Origin: Inia geoffrensis | Taxonomy: Eukaryota; Chordata; Mammalia; Artiodactyla; Iniidae | Direction of reading: 5' to 3' | Assembly (NCBI GenBank): GCA_036417435.1 | Contig: CM070903.1 | Coordinates: 57,946,001 to 58,010,000 of the forward strand | Length of the DNA: 64,000 nt | Shown here: positions 36,790-48,250 of the stretch, one piece after another | How positions within the stretch are numbered: position 1 is the first letter of the stretch | Layout: each line of letters starts with the position of its first letter | Position numbers and translations under genes: made by a program | Notes under the pieces: model-generated | What the model was told of the DNA's origin: nothing | What the model saw: only the letters and a program-made list of their open reading frames with translations | Databases searched by the model: none

Positions 36790-38240
36790 TTATTTCTGGA
36801 GAAATGAAAATGTCCTAGAGTAGAGCAAAATAAAATTTGAAGCATCCCAAGTACAAAATATATCTCACTGCCTGATTGATCACTCTGCAGTGAACTCTAT
36901 CAACTGATGAATTGTACCTATTCAGAAAGACCAGCAAATCAGCTTTTCAATTCCTCACTACTAAGTATAAATATATAGCCAAGAATAAACAGACATTTAT
37001 GTAAAACATCTAATAGAAGATTAGAGAGCAAAACGAATAAGCTTAAAGTGGAAACTTAAAAGAAACAGAGACAATGTAGGAAAAAAACCTCTACATAGGA
37101 AGCATAACTCATATTCTCAGTGACATAAAAGAATGTATTTCCACCTTGAAATGAAAACATGATGTGAGAATTAAGGGACAGATAGGCAACAATGAAAGCT
37201 TTTAGAAATTAGAAATGTGATGGCTAAAAAATAAAAGTTCGTAATAGGATTGGGAGATATGATTAAAGAAATTTCACAGGAAATAAGGAGATGAACAAAG
37301 AAACAAAGAAAAGAAAACTGTGGATCAGTCCAGTGGGTCCAATATCTGACAAATAGGCATTCCAGGAAGAGAGGAGAAAACAGGAGAAAATGATCAAAAG
37401 CATTATGAGAAAATCAGATATATGTTTCCTTTTGAAATGTCTTAATGAGAACACAATGAATAAACAAGATAGATATTGGGTAAAATTTCAGGATATACCG
37501 GATAAAACAAAGATCCTAAAAGCATCAAGGGAGAAAAAGAAGCACATAAAGTGAAATATGAATCGTAATAGGAATTGTAATGGAATCAGACTTCTCAATA
37601 GTTTCAGTAGCAATTTGAGACTATAGAGGACAGTGGAACAATGCCTTGAAAGTTTTGTAAATAGAATTTGATAACTTTCCAACCCATGTGTGGACATGTA
37701 GAGTATAACATTTTAGGGGAGTAAAGGACTGAAAATATTTCTGTATCTTGCATACCTTCTCAGAAAGCTACCAGGGAATGGGTTCTGCCAAAGCAAATAA
37801 GAAGACGAAGAAAGAGGGAAAAATAGGATCCATGGTAAAGTACCTTAAACACAACAGAAAAGAGGAGAGAATTTCCAGTATGTCATCTGTCTAGAGAATA
37901 AAGATCCAGGTTGGTTCATGAAGAGAATATTCTTTGGGAGGGAGGTCTCTACAAAACCAATAGAATGAGTACATTCAACATAGTTTGTTCATGTGGAAAA
38001 TTATATGACTGTGGAATGACTTAGATATAGCATATGAAAATGTAAGCAATTATTAATTTAGGGAAAATAGAAAGGCACATGGGTAAAGAAATGTAATCAC
38101 AGACATTACTTGGTTATAAGTTATAATTATATATACACTGATTATAATTTAAAACTACTACATTAAGAGAATGGGAGAGAAGAAGAGGTATGTAAGAGAG
38201 CTAAGGGTGCATATTCCATAATAGGAAGTCAAAAGAGAAA
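36790..38240 (+). repeat. HAL1 / L1M ORF1-region LINE fragment
   Basis: Sense-strand features of the ORF1 half of an old L1 (HAL1 type): a 5' block with GATTGTACC-like sequence, then AAAGCATCAAGGGAGAAAAAG near 37520, GACTTCTCAATAGTTTCAGTAG and GAGGACAGTGGAACAATGCC. These match the RNA-binding C-terminal part of ORF1. The reading frame is destroyed. Confidence 0.6.
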
Positions 38241-39600
38241 AAATACTGATACATCAAAGGAGATCTTGGTTTCCAATCAGCAGTTTTTACTTGTCAGAAG
38301 TGATAAACCCTGTTTGGATCTTGCTAATAACATATTCACTGTTTGTGCCTCCAATGGTGGAACAGATATGTTGCTTCCTTCCCTTTCCTCCATGTTGATA
38401 CCACCAGCCCTGAGCTGCACCTACTTCTTTTCTTTCAATAGACCCAGACGAAAGGCTCATTTTAGGACCAGTGATGGGGCTGTCCTGTCAAATAGTACCT
38501 GCTTTTGATGATGCTATAGGCAGCAAGTTCCATACAAATTTCTCTGCCTTACAGTATGACAGATCTAGTCAAGGAGCTCTAATAGTATGTAATAAACTTC
38601 AGTTATTTATTATGATTGCTGGCACAAACTTCAGTAATAAAAGGAGCTTCAGTGGAGGGAAAGTAATTTCCAAATAGAATGAGTGCTAGTTGAGGATGAA
38701 AAGAGAAATCTGAAGTGGTATATTTTGCATCACACTCAAGAACCACAGTAGTGCTCAGTAGTAGAGGAAGGAAAATAAATTGTGGATGCCACCAAGACCA
38801 GCAGGATAATAGATTGAGGATAAATACAAGAGGGAGGTATATGTGTTTTGAAGTGTCCTTAGTTAAAGGAATTTAGGGAGCATCTGTCAGGATTAAATAT
38901 TTTTAAGTCTTTTCCCAGAACAGTCAGCATTACAATTACTATTATTGTTATTAGGCAAGGCTGAAACAGAAATGTTAATATTGAATGCTGAGAAGTTCCT
39001 GGAATGGGAGCTGGAAAGCTAAGTTTGGCTTGATCACCAATCAATGAAAATTTTTTAGCTAATAAACTTGCTTCACTATGCCTTATTTTTCCCTCTTCAA
39101 ATAATCGAGAGCACCATATAGAAGAAGGTGTTTGGAATCAACATTTAAATCACAGAACCATAAGAATCTAAAGTATATCAGTGATGAATGAGTATATAAC
39201 TGTGTTCAAAACTGTTCCTCTAATATCTTTCTTTGTAAAATAATTACAACAGAAGTTATTTGTGATTCTCACTTAAATCTATTCTTATTTATACTGAATG
39301 GCTTTCATTTCAAAACAGGTTCCCCAGAAGATTTATTTGTCAGAACTCAGTCCATTCTATTCCACTATATTAAAGGATTCCTGCCTCAAATCCATTTTTT
39401 GGAATAAAGGAAGATGGCAATAAAATATTTCAGGATTCAGCAAATCCCTTAAAATACTGATGAATAAAACAAGAAAAACCTTTAGATTATATATTATTGA
39501 TGGTTTACCAAATACTAGCAATAATAAAACATTTAAAAATCTATATTTTTGTAAAAAATGAATCACATAATAAAGTCAGTGGAACTGAAGGCTTTATTAA
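38241..39600. other. Unique DNA, no gene seen
   Basis: Overlapping plus-strand open frames at 38266-38508 and 38471-38677 have unremarkable composition, no domain and no splice context that I trust. They could be chance or a decayed pseudogene. Confidence 0.45.
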
Positions 39601-39832
39601 GAATATTTTCTCAGGGCTTCCCTGGTGGCGCAGTGGTTGAGAGTCCGCCTGCCGATGCAGGGGACACGGTTTCGCCCTGGTCCGGGAAGATCCCACATGC
39701 CGTGGAGCGGCTGGGCCCGTGAGCCATGGCCGCTGAGCCTGCGCGTCTGGAGCCTGTGCTCCGCACCGGCAGAGGCCACAGCAGTGAGAGGCCCACGTAC
39801 CGCAAAAAAAAAAAAAAAAAAAATTCTCTCAG
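39601..39832 (+). mobile_element. CHR-type cetacean SINE with TSD
   Basis: The body covers 39615-39823 with a 20-base A-tail. A slightly decayed TSD, ATATTTTCTCAG / AAATTCTCTCAG, ends at 39614 and 39832. Box A is intact. The box B area has lost several bases (GGTTTCGCCCTGG in place of GGGTTCGTGCCCCGG), so Pol III transcription is doubtful. Confidence 0.94.
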
Positions 39833-39991
39833 CATGACATTTCTAAGTTTGGTTGCTCTCATATTCCTCCTGTGGAGATTAACAATCCCTAAAGCTTTAA
39901 CGATTCTGCTTTTGTTCTTAATTATTTTAGACAATCTTAAAATCTTTAACTTTTTGGCCAAGGTCAGCCTTTTATGATTTTTTTTTCCCAA
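39833..39991 (-). pseudogene. Possible Tigger/pogo transposase N-terminus
   Basis: The minus strand reads about 53 codons of a basic, helix-rich peptide with the order KRLTLAKKLKIL ... SRIVKALGI. This resembles the first helix-turn-helix of pogo/Tigger and CENP-B-like proteins (LTLxxKLxIL ... IARxLGI). In the family this domain binds the transposon ends. The fragment is cut by the CHR SINE on one side and stops at 39991 on the other. It could also be chance. Confidence 0.4.
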
Positions 39992-41267
39992 TTCAGTTAA
40001 ATTTACTGAAGTTCAATGATTATGTACATATATACATATACATTTAAGTATCCATATACATATATATTATAAATTTGTATATGTGTGTATTTAGAGACTG
40101 AACAAGCATGTGTGTCTGGAAGGGAGGATTCATCCTGCAATGTAGTAGGAAATGTGATTCAAGCTATATTTGTTCATTAGTAATAATAACTCATTGTTTC
40201 GTCAGTTAATGTGTGGGAGGCATTCTACCAAGAACTTTACTTACATTATCTATTTGAGTTTTTATAACAAGGCTAGGGACTATGTATTTTTTAAAATATT
40301 TAAGCATGGAGTGGGAAGAATCTTATTCATGATCTCACTTAGCATTAAATGTCATAGGGGTTTTAAAGCCAGTCTATCTGATCAAAAACTGACTTCTTTA
40401 GCACTTCGATATACCGCTTTATTCAAGGTGAAGCAGCAATAAAACAAGTGAATATGGAGTCTTTAAAAAAAAATTTATGTCTATGAAAAAGGAAAATAGG
40501 AAAGGAAGTATCGTATATCTATTAAACATTGTTATTATAAGATTTGGACTACCTTCCTGAAAAACATCTGGATCATTTCCCACAAGGGAAGAATTTGTTA
40601 TGAGGAATTAAAGTATAGCAGTATTACAGTGACTTCCTTTGAATACAAGAAATCAAAAGGCCTTGTGATGATACAACCAAATTAAATACGAAAAATAAGA
40701 AAACAGGTTGACCCAATGCTGTCACTTATCTATGGCAGCCATGACAATGCTGTTTTAGAATATAAAATGGAGTTTTTTGCCATATGGGGGAAATTCTTTG
40801 CTGTCTTTGTTGCATCTGCTTCAACTTACATTGCTTTATCTTATCGCTCTCATGATAAAGATTATAAAATATTTCAAAATCTTTAGCCGTGTAAGTTCCT
40901 AGGTGAATTTAGGAAAGCTTTCCAATTGCCACTCACTCTATAGCCTAAAAATATACACTTCGCTCATAATGAGGAAATGTATCATTTTTCTACAGCTTCA
41001 CAGATTGAAGGACAGCAACAGATAAAGACCTCAGGTGCCATTTTGGTCATCTTCCTTTCACTGTGATCATCATACAAAATCCTTCTATGGCCCTAAAACT
41101 AACTTAGGTACTTAAAAATCAAAAAGTGGTGAAAGAATTATCAAGTAAAATGGAAACTAATAATAATTGGGACAGATGTTCTCAATTATATGTCTACCCT
41201 CAACTAGGAAAAGTCTTATAGAGAAGGTTGAGAATGTGACACTTTTATGACTAATTACTAATTTTAG
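39992..41267. other. Mostly unique AT-rich DNA
   Basis: It includes an imperfect TA/CATA simple repeat (40018-40090). The segment 40190-40430 weakly recalls an antisense MIR. Otherwise nothing is recognised. Confidence 0.45.
40190..40430 (-). repeat. Weak MIR-like segment
   Basis: GTGGGAGGCATTCTACCAAG, ACTTTACTTACATTATCTATTTGAG and a later AAAGCCAGTCTATCTGATC fall in antisense MIR order, but the middle is poorly matched. Confidence 0.4.
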
Positions 41268-41434
41268 ATTAAACCTGAGACTTCCATTTATGAACATTAT
41301 TGATGAGCTGGTATCAGATGAACTATTCTGCCAAAAACAATTAGAAAAGTTGAAAAAAATGCAAAATACGTTTGAGGATATTGAAGACCTACCTGAACAA
41401 ATAGGACTTGAAGAAGCCAGAGCTTTGAGTGTAG
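41268..41434 (+). other. Exon-like open segment of unknown origin
   Basis: A plausible acceptor (CTAATTACTAATTTTAG, ending at 41267) is followed by an open frame of about 55 codons. Read from 41269, the product is rich in charged residues with heptad-like spacing (KQLEKLKKMQNTFEDIEDL, then EQIGLEEARAL), as in a coiled coil. The frame is open until it runs into the MLT1A LTR at 41435; the only donor-like GT is next to the LTR junction. I do not recognise the protein. It may be a real exon, an exon remnant or pseudogene fragment, or chance. Confidence 0.3.
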
Positions 41435-41897
41435 TGTTACGAGTTGAATGGTGCCCCCCAATTCATATTTTAAAATCTTAACCCACAGTGCCTCAGAATA
41501 TGACCTTATTTGGACATAAGGTCATTGCAGTTGTAATTAAGTTAGGAGGAGTTCATACTGGAATAGGTGGGCCCCTAATCCAATATAACTGGTGTCCTTT
41601 TGGAAAAGGGGAAACTTGGGGACAGATACACACAAAGAGGATGACTTGTGAAAATGAAGGCAGAGATTAGGGTGATACATTTACATTCCAGGAACATCAA
41701 AGATTTCCAGCAGACAACAAGAAGTTAAGAGAGAGGTCTGGAGTGAATCCTTTCCTCACAGTTCTCAGAAGGAACCAACCCTGCCAACACCTTGATTTTG
41801 GACTACTAGTCTCCAAAATTGTAAGACAATAAATTTCTGTTTTTTAGGCCACCCAATTTGTGGCACTTTGTTACAGAAGTCCTAACAAACTAATACA
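41435..41897 (+). mobile_element. Solo MLT1A-type LTR (ERVL-MaLR)
   Basis: It starts TGTTACGAGTTGAATGG and ends ...CTAACAAACTAATACA. In between are ATGACCTTATTTGGACATAA, GGTGGGCCCCTAATCCAATA, CACCTTGATTTTGGACTACT and the polyadenylation area AATAAATTTCTGTTTTTTAGG, all in MLT1A order. The flanks TGTAG and AGTAG fit a 5-bp target duplication with one mismatch. There is no internal region, so it is a solo LTR left by recombination. Confidence 0.8.
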
Positions 41898-42454
41898 AGT
41901 AGGGAAACACATTGAGGTATCATGTTTTGCCTCAAAGCATTTTCTGATAAATACTGTAAAACCAAAAAGGTAAATAAAAAGCTAAGCAGAAAACAGAAAA
42001 TAAGAGATTGGAAAACTGAGCCAAGTGTTTGATACATTCATGTGACTAGGGAGACAAACTTTGGTATTCAGGTCTTCCAAATGAGCCAAGCTTGACAGGC
42101 CAAAATTCAGGAGAGAAAGGAAAATCATTGATCTTACCTAATGCTTTTCCTTCAAAGGCAGTTTGAGATTTGTAAATGGGGCAAGAGAAAAGAAGAAAGA
42201 GGCAGCACAGTTGCTAGAATCCAAGCAGGACTATTGACAATCTTACAGTGCTGGAGAGATCTAAAAAATGGAGTTTAGGATCCTCAGTGGAGAAGTACTG
42301 TGGAAAACGCACCGAATTTTCAATTAGAGATGTAGCACAGAAATAAGTTGAACAGGAAATAGAAAAGTCCTCAAGTTTCTCATTAGCTCAATTCCAGATG
42401 AAAATTACTGTGATTTCCCCTATTTTAATTATCTGTCAAAAATAAAAGTACATC
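41898..42454. other. Unique DNA, no gene seen
   Basis: Nothing recognised beyond AT-rich sequence. Confidence 0.45.
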
Positions 42455-42720
42455 CTCTTTGGAAGAATATATCATTGAACAGAATCTCCATAATTTTGTA
42501 TACAGCACACCTAGCATTCAGTTAAAATTAAACAGGAAAGCCGGAAGACAGGGAAAAAATGACCAAAAACCAAAAGGTTAAACAACAATAGAAATAGACC
42601 CAGAACTGACCTAGATATTGGAATTATGAGATATAGACTTTTATAAAACCTTGATTAATAATTTTTTTAAATGTTAAGATAAAAATGTCACCAGAGAATT
42701 TTATCCATGGAAAAGAATCA
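42455..42720 (+). repeat. L1ME/HAL1 5'-region fragment
   Basis: The block CAATAGAAATAGACCCAGAA, TAGATATTGGAATTATGAGA, then ACTTTTATAAAACCTTGATT is characteristic of the 5' part of old L1ME/HAL1 elements in the sense direction. Confidence 0.6.
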
Positions 42721-42861
42721 AAAGAAAATTCTTAATAAGGGGAAATAAAATGCTGAGGAAATATGGCAGAAAGAAATCAGAAGGAAAGGTGACATAGGGT
42801 TCAGAGCCCCCTAATTAAGGCTGAATAAAAAATACTTTTTAAATCGTCTATCTTTGGTATG

Positions 42862-43042
42862 CTTTTTTTTTAAAAAAAATTAAAAGTATAGTTGATTTAC
42901 AATATTGTGTTAGTTTCAGGTGTACAGCAAAGTGATTCAGTTATATATATATTTTTCAGATTATTTTCCATTATAGGTAATAAGACACTTAATATATTTC
43001 CTGTGCTATGCAATAAATCCTTGCTGCTTATCTATTTTATTT
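42862..43042 (-). mobile_element. L1 3'-end fragment (older cetartiodactyl type)
   Basis: Antisense L1 tail: a T/A-rich start, GTATAGTTGATTTACAATAT, TTCAGGTGTACAGCAAAGTG, ATTCAGTTATATATA, TTCCTGTGCTATGCAATAAA. It is the same family of 3' ends as those at 31601-31770 (sense), 53514-53890 (sense) and 58131-58346 (antisense). Confidence 0.8.
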
Positions 43043-43071
43043 TAAAAAAAAGAAAATTCTTAAAGAAAAAA

Positions 43072-43194
43072 AGCGGCTGGGCCTGTGAGCCATGGCCGCT
43101 GAGGCTGCACGTCCAGAGCCTGTGCTCCGCACCAGGAGAGGCCACAACAGTGAGAGGCCCGCTTACCGCAAAAATAAATAAATAAATAAATAAA
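43072..43194 (+). mobile_element. 5'-truncated CHR SINE
   Basis: Only the second half of the SINE is present, starting at GCGGCTGGGCCTGTGAGCC and ending in an (AAAT)n tail at 43170-43194. The tRNA-like head with its promoter is missing. It sits 30 bp from an antisense L1 3' end, and no clear TSD is seen. Confidence 0.88.
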
Positions 43195-43657
43195 AGGGAA
43201 AGAGGAGAAAATCCCAGCTAAAGAAAGTAAGAAGGAAATGGCGAGTTTCCAGGAAAATGCATTTTAATTCCATCTTAGGCCTAAATTAAGACAAGAGCTG
43301 CCTGCAGTCTCGAAAAGTCACGTGTAGATTATAGCAACCAGAATTTATTTGTTAGTCTGGGCATTCTGAACAGGACTGTTGGTTAACATTTTGCACCCTG
43401 TGCTTTGTTCCCCGTTTATCCTTGTGTCCATTTCTCTCTAAGAGTGCCATTCCTGTCAGCAGCTTCACGAAACCTGGAACTGACCACTTAAACAACCCAT
43501 TCATCAATGACCAAACCAAAATGCAGGTCCATCAGGAAGCTCTTCTTGATCTTCCCAACTACAACTGACTTCTCCTTCATCTGAATATTCCTGGCACTTC
43601 GTTCCTCTATCGAGCTGCTGAATCCATTGCCATTTCCTCCACTTCCCTTTCTAATTC
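43195..43657. other. Unique DNA, no gene seen
   Basis: Balanced base composition, no repeat recognised. The section 43420-43640 reads vaguely like an old L2, but not enough to call. Confidence 0.4.
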
Positions 43658-44440
43658 TGATCTCAGAGAGACAGCAGTGAGTGGTCCTGAAGAGAGATCT
43701 TAGTTCCCTGCCCAGGAATTGGACCTGGGTAGCCTGGATGAAAACCAGGAATCCTAACCACTAGATCCCCAGGGGCTAGAGGATAGAAGCAAAGTGGCCC
43801 TGGCTCTTTAAGAATCAAGAATATTTCAAGGAGGCAAAAACTGTAAAAACAGGTACAAAATTTGTTATGAGAGACACAGCATAACATGTGAGAGAGCACA
43901 CAGAGAAACAGTTTATTTATTTAAGTCAGAAGGTAGGTAGAAACACACAACAGAGAGAAAAGAGTATGGGTGTCCCTTCTAATGAAGAGGAGTATGGGCG
44001 TCCTGAATAAGGAGCACAGTAAAGAGGTGATTTAAATCACTTATATAGGACAGTCCTTCTGGGTCTTTGTCTGCATTTGGCCAGTCGTCTTGTTTCTTTT
44101 TTGTACACCTCAATAGTCCCAGGACCCTCCCCAAGATGCGTGTGCAATTTTTTGCTAAGATGGATCCCACCCCAGCAGCCTGTGGGTGCATGTCCACACT
44201 TCTTATGCGGTGGCGCCCCCCCCTCCATTTTTGACCCCCAATGAGACTTTCTGCGCATGTGCAGACAAGGAAGTTTTCCTTGACCTCAGGAGCGGGCACC
44301 ATATCTCTTTACTTCAGCAGAGCTCAGCTTCTGCCACTAGCTTTGTCCTTGGAGTGTCTGGATGAGAACAAAGCTTCAGTTTTACTCCAGTTGACAAACA
44401 CTAGCTGTCCAGCCTAGGGACCCATCTATCTCCTACCTCA
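43658..44440 (-). mobile_element. Solo ERV-type LTR, about 780 bp
   Basis: Read on the minus strand it begins TGAGGTAGGAG and ends ...GAGATCA, a TG...CA frame. It has LTR features in order: a GCGCATGTGCAG-like block near 44255, a TATA element (CCTATATAAG, complement of about 44040-44049), and an AATAAATAAA polyadenylation signal (complement of 43912-43921) about 125 bp further on. A U5-like region then contains a tRNA-Glu-like sequence. No gag, pol or env sequence lies on either side, and I found no clear TSD, so the borders are approximate. Confidence 0.6.
43705..43775 (-). other. tRNA-Glu(TTC)-like sequence inside the LTR
   Basis: The minus strand gives a 71-base sequence in tRNA-Glu order: GGATCTAGTGGTTAGGATTC (D arm, box A-like), CCTGGTTTTCATCCAGG (anticodon arm with a perfect 5-bp stem and anticodon TTC), and CCAGGTCCAATTCCTGG (T arm with an intact stem). 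The acceptor stem pairs only partly (CCCCTGG with GCAGGGA), and box B is altered. It is probably a captured or SINE-derived tRNA sequence, not a working tRNA gene. Confidence 0.75.
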
Positions 44441-47400
44441 GTTCAACCTTAAAAAGGACCACTGCTTCAGAAGAAATGTCACTCATTGGTATCTAACTTG
44501 TAATATATCCGAGTTAGAGAGGAAAGAATTTTGCTAGTGAAGAATATTTTAGTATTCTTAATTAATTCTAAAACTATTTTTAGAGCAGCGCATACAAAGC
44601 TAGAAATGGAGAATTGCAAGGACAGGGATATGCATTTGCTTTTCATTGGAAAGTTAATCAACTTGTTAATTTAGTGCAAGAGCCTCAAGAGTTCAAAAGT
44701 GTGAACAAGATAAAAATTATGAGAAGAAGAGATATATACAAAGAATAAGAGAAACTTGGGAGGTTGTGGGAATGGTGGTGAAGGTAGTGATGTAGTAGGT
44801 CATTCAAGAAAGAGAGTAACTACATTCATGGAATGGTAAGTGTGTGATTAATAAGAGAAGGCTGAGTATTCAAAATATATCCAAGTTGAGTCTTTTGTGG
44901 TCTAGCCCTTTCTCTTCTACATTCAGTATATTGATAATTTCTAAAGGCAGAGGCAACTAAGAGAAGCAGATGTTAGAATAGAATGGCAAAACAATAATAC
45001 ACACAACTCTTAAGAGGAAAAATAAAAAGGGAGAAATATTACTATTTCATAAGAAGTCTTCTCAAACCTTAATCTATTTAGTTTTTAGTTCTTTGTTCTG
45101 TCAGTTATTTTTATGGATCAGGAAAAAGCTGAGCAAAGAAGCATGGAAACAAGATCAAAGCTTCTCTTTTTAAAGTCAGGAAAATAGACAGTTGATTTTG
45201 ACCGAAATCCTAGCAGACACTGCACAGTAGCAGGACTTTATCCCTCAGGGAGCAAAGGTCTTGCTCTGAGTCTGAAGGCCTAAAAAATTCATCCTATATG
45301 ATGGACAATGAATATGGCTTCACCCTTTTCTCAGAAATTCAGGACACATCTGTGCTATTTTTAATATAAATTAGATTAATCAGAGATTCATTTATTCCAA
45401 GTAAACTGTTCTGAGGCCCTGTGAAGGAGCAACTACCTGGGGATCTGAAGGTCTTCAGTTCAAATCCCAGCAGAGGGAAATCTGTTTCCTTTTAAACAGT
45501 GAAAAGTGTTCCTTTCTAGGAAAAAAAAAAAAAAACAAGAGCAGAATTCTCAGTCTCCATCATTACAAGGTATGGCCTGGTATTCGAATATTTTCAGTTT
45601 TTTCCACTCTCAAGTAAATTTTAATAAATGGCTCTGGAAGTAACAACTATTATAAAGAATTATAAAGAACAACACAAAAGCATAGCTAACAACAAAATTC
45701 AAAACAAAAAAAGAAGCATAAAGAGAGACGAAACTTGACAGAAATTAAAAATATACAATATATGGGATTTGTTTAAGGGGACTTCTCCTGTTTTTACTCC
45801 CTACCTCTACTGCCATGCACGTTAATATATAAATTGTTTTGTACTTTTAAGATGCCTGTGCGGGAAGAATGATTCTCTACAGGTAAGCACCTTGGCCCTT
45901 TCATACATGCCTTCCTGCTCCATCATCTCCAGTCTACCATAAGTCCATCTCTGCCTGACTTCCCAATCAGGAAACTCAGAAGACATGTTGAAATGCTCAG
46001 TGAGAACCTAGCTCTTGAACCTGGTGTTTACAGATCATACACTGCTGTGTAAACCTCTCTGCTCCAGTGCTTATCTTTCCTCTGAGGGAACTTAAGACCT
46101 GTCCCTTTGTTTCGCCTTCCCTAGGCTCTGGGCCACCCATCACCTGGTACCATGAAATGAAACATCAGAAATCACTTGCTTCTTTGAGGCTTTCTACTGA
46201 TTTTGTTTTAGAGATGGGGGTACAGTTGTCTCTGAGTCATTAAGTAAGGATGTTAAGGGTATGTGTGTCTGCCCTCCCAAAGCATGTTCCAGTGATGACA
46301 GAAAATCAGGAGGGCCAAGCCCAGAAGTTAGTTTTCGAAGTCTAGGAGGTTGTTATTGGAACAAAGTCTCTCATTCCACCAAAAAAACTGGTAATCATAG
46401 CACTTTAAAGGGAGTTTTCACAGCTTTGAGAGTGCAGAGCCCATTTTCAGAGGAAACCAAAAAAAATAACAAAACTGAGTCCTAGTTTGTGCTCTCAATC
46501 AGATTGCCACAGCCAGGGTGTTACCAGGGCTACTTTCAAAAGGTTTACAAAGAGTATTTAGAACACCTTTGCATATGCCTCTTGCTGTCTTTCAGGGGTA
46601 ACAGTCATTTCCAATTGAACCCATAAAGTACCTGTCAAAACCAGATTTTCTGTAGAACGTTGATAAACACTGGAGCACAAATGCAGCAACGAATATTCTA
46701 CCAACATATCCATATGTGAACTACTTTGGAATCATTCTTGTTCAGCGCTAAACATGTTTCTCGTTGGAAAAGAGCATACAATGAAATGGGCTGAGTCTCT
46801 CATTCTTAGTGAGAAGTACACAGCATGATGAGCTTATGGGGATGAGAAAGTGATAAGGCACTATGGTCGAGTGTCATTTGTGAGGAAGAAAAGTGCCCTT
46901 AGCCTTTCATTATCTTTTCTTCAACCATGGTTAGGAATTCTGATGGATGTTGGGTACATGGACTTTTTCTTCGATGCAAGAGAAATAAAACAACAAGTAT
47001 AAACAAACTGGCAAAAAAAAAAATCAAGGAAATAAAATAGGGGACTTAGAAAGTTGATTGCCACTGCTACTTTGCCACTACTACTTAGCATAGAGGCCAA
47101 TGGTGGCTCACAGGTCATGATGATATTTGCAACCAAAAATTTCAGCTACGTGTCCCCATGTCTTGAGCCACGTTGTTTCTTTTCCCAAAGTGTTTTATCT
47201 CTCCACCTGTGACATTCATGGGCATGCACTTCTCAGATCTCCCTTGAAGAGAGAACTTGAGGTTCTCTCTGGCTGTCACTCCTTTGGGAACCAGCACAAC
47301 ACTCACCAAGCCATACTCTTCTTGGCCTGCTCCCAGCCAGTGCCTGATTGCAGCTTCCTGTAATGAACAGTCTTTGCTCTGAACCTTCCCTGTCAGCCTG

Positions 47401-47610
47401 ACTGAGACTTTCTCAGGGCTTCACTGCAATTTGTAGCTCTTCCTACTCAATCCTCTGATGTACCGTCTCTCCTTTCACAGGTATCTTCTCTGAATCATTT
47501 TCTAGAGCTTCTCTCTACCTACTCTTGCTACCTTTCCCTCTATCCTTCATAGGCATTTGCCCAGTAAATCTCTCACACATTTAATTCCCTCTTGATGTTG
47601 CTTCTCAGAG
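44441..47610. other. Unique DNA, no gene seen
   Basis: More than 3 kb without a recognised element, apart from a short A-run (45523-45537). The plus-strand open frame 46261-46485 and the others are short and lack family signatures. The segment 47150-47600 is pyrimidine-rich and leads into an L2. Confidence 0.45.
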
Positions 47611-47645
47611 TAGCACACACTCTGAACTAGCACACACTCTATAAC
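47611..47645. repeat. Tandem duplication of about 17 bp
   Basis: TAGCACACACTCTGAAC (47611-47627) is followed directly by TAGCACACACTCTATAAC (47628-47645). Confidence 0.85.
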
Positions 47646-47649
47646 AGAT

Positions 47650-47948
47650 CGCGTTACTCATGAAAAGTCAAGGCCAAGCTCAAATGCCACTACTACCTTT
47701 ATGAACTTTCTTCTAATCCTTCTAATTGGTTCTAATATCTTATTCCTTGAAACCCTTCCCACAAGAAAAATTTATATTTTTTATAAGTGTTATAAAACTA
47801 TCTTAATTTATCCAGTGCTTTATTTCTTTGATTAGAAGATAGACCCTGTTGTGCCACTTTTAAAATATTTATTCTTTCACACTGTTTACCACACTATCTG
47901 ACATATAGGAGGCATTCATCACCTCTTTGTTCAATTTAATCAAATGGA
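47650..47948 (+). repeat. L2 LINE 3' region
   Basis: AAGCTCAAATGCCACTACTA, then TTGATTAGAAGATAGACCCTG, and the closing CTATCTGACATATAGGAGGC ATTCATC with TTTGTTCAATTTAAT follow the order of the L2 3' end. Confidence 0.7.
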
Positions 47949-48099
47949 TTTTTATCTTACTTAATATGGTGCTTACACTACTGGAAAGTAACTTGGACGG
48001 CCTGCTGGTTTTCTTCAATGCACATCATTTTCAATAGGCAAACTCTCTCCCTTTATTACTTCTGTGGTATCTTCTTAATGTCCCAACTTAATTGTTTTT

Positions 48100-48250
48100 C
48101 AGTAAGGATTAGAAGATTCAGAATTAGTTTTTGCAATATGTCCACTCATCCTTCTATGTGCTTGGTCCTGTGCTAGGTAAAAACACCAAGATGAAAAAGA
48201 CATGGTCCGTATCTTCAAATAGCTTAGAGTATAGTAGTAAAGACTAGTAT
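48100..48250 (-). repeat. L2-like fragment
   Basis: CTTCTATGTGCTTGGTCCTG TGCTAGGTA, then ACACCAAGATGAAAAAGACA and ATAGCTTAGAGTATAGTAG resemble an antisense L2 end. Confidence 0.55.

Noticed and set aside
43705..43775. Functional tRNA-Glu gene
   Set aside because: The acceptor stem is only partly paired, box B is altered, and it is embedded in an LTR. A captured or SINE-derived sequence is more likely.
45410..45490. tRNA-like string (TCAGTTCAAATCCC) as a tRNA or SINE
   Set aside because: No paired arms could be drawn and no SINE family fits. Too short to support.
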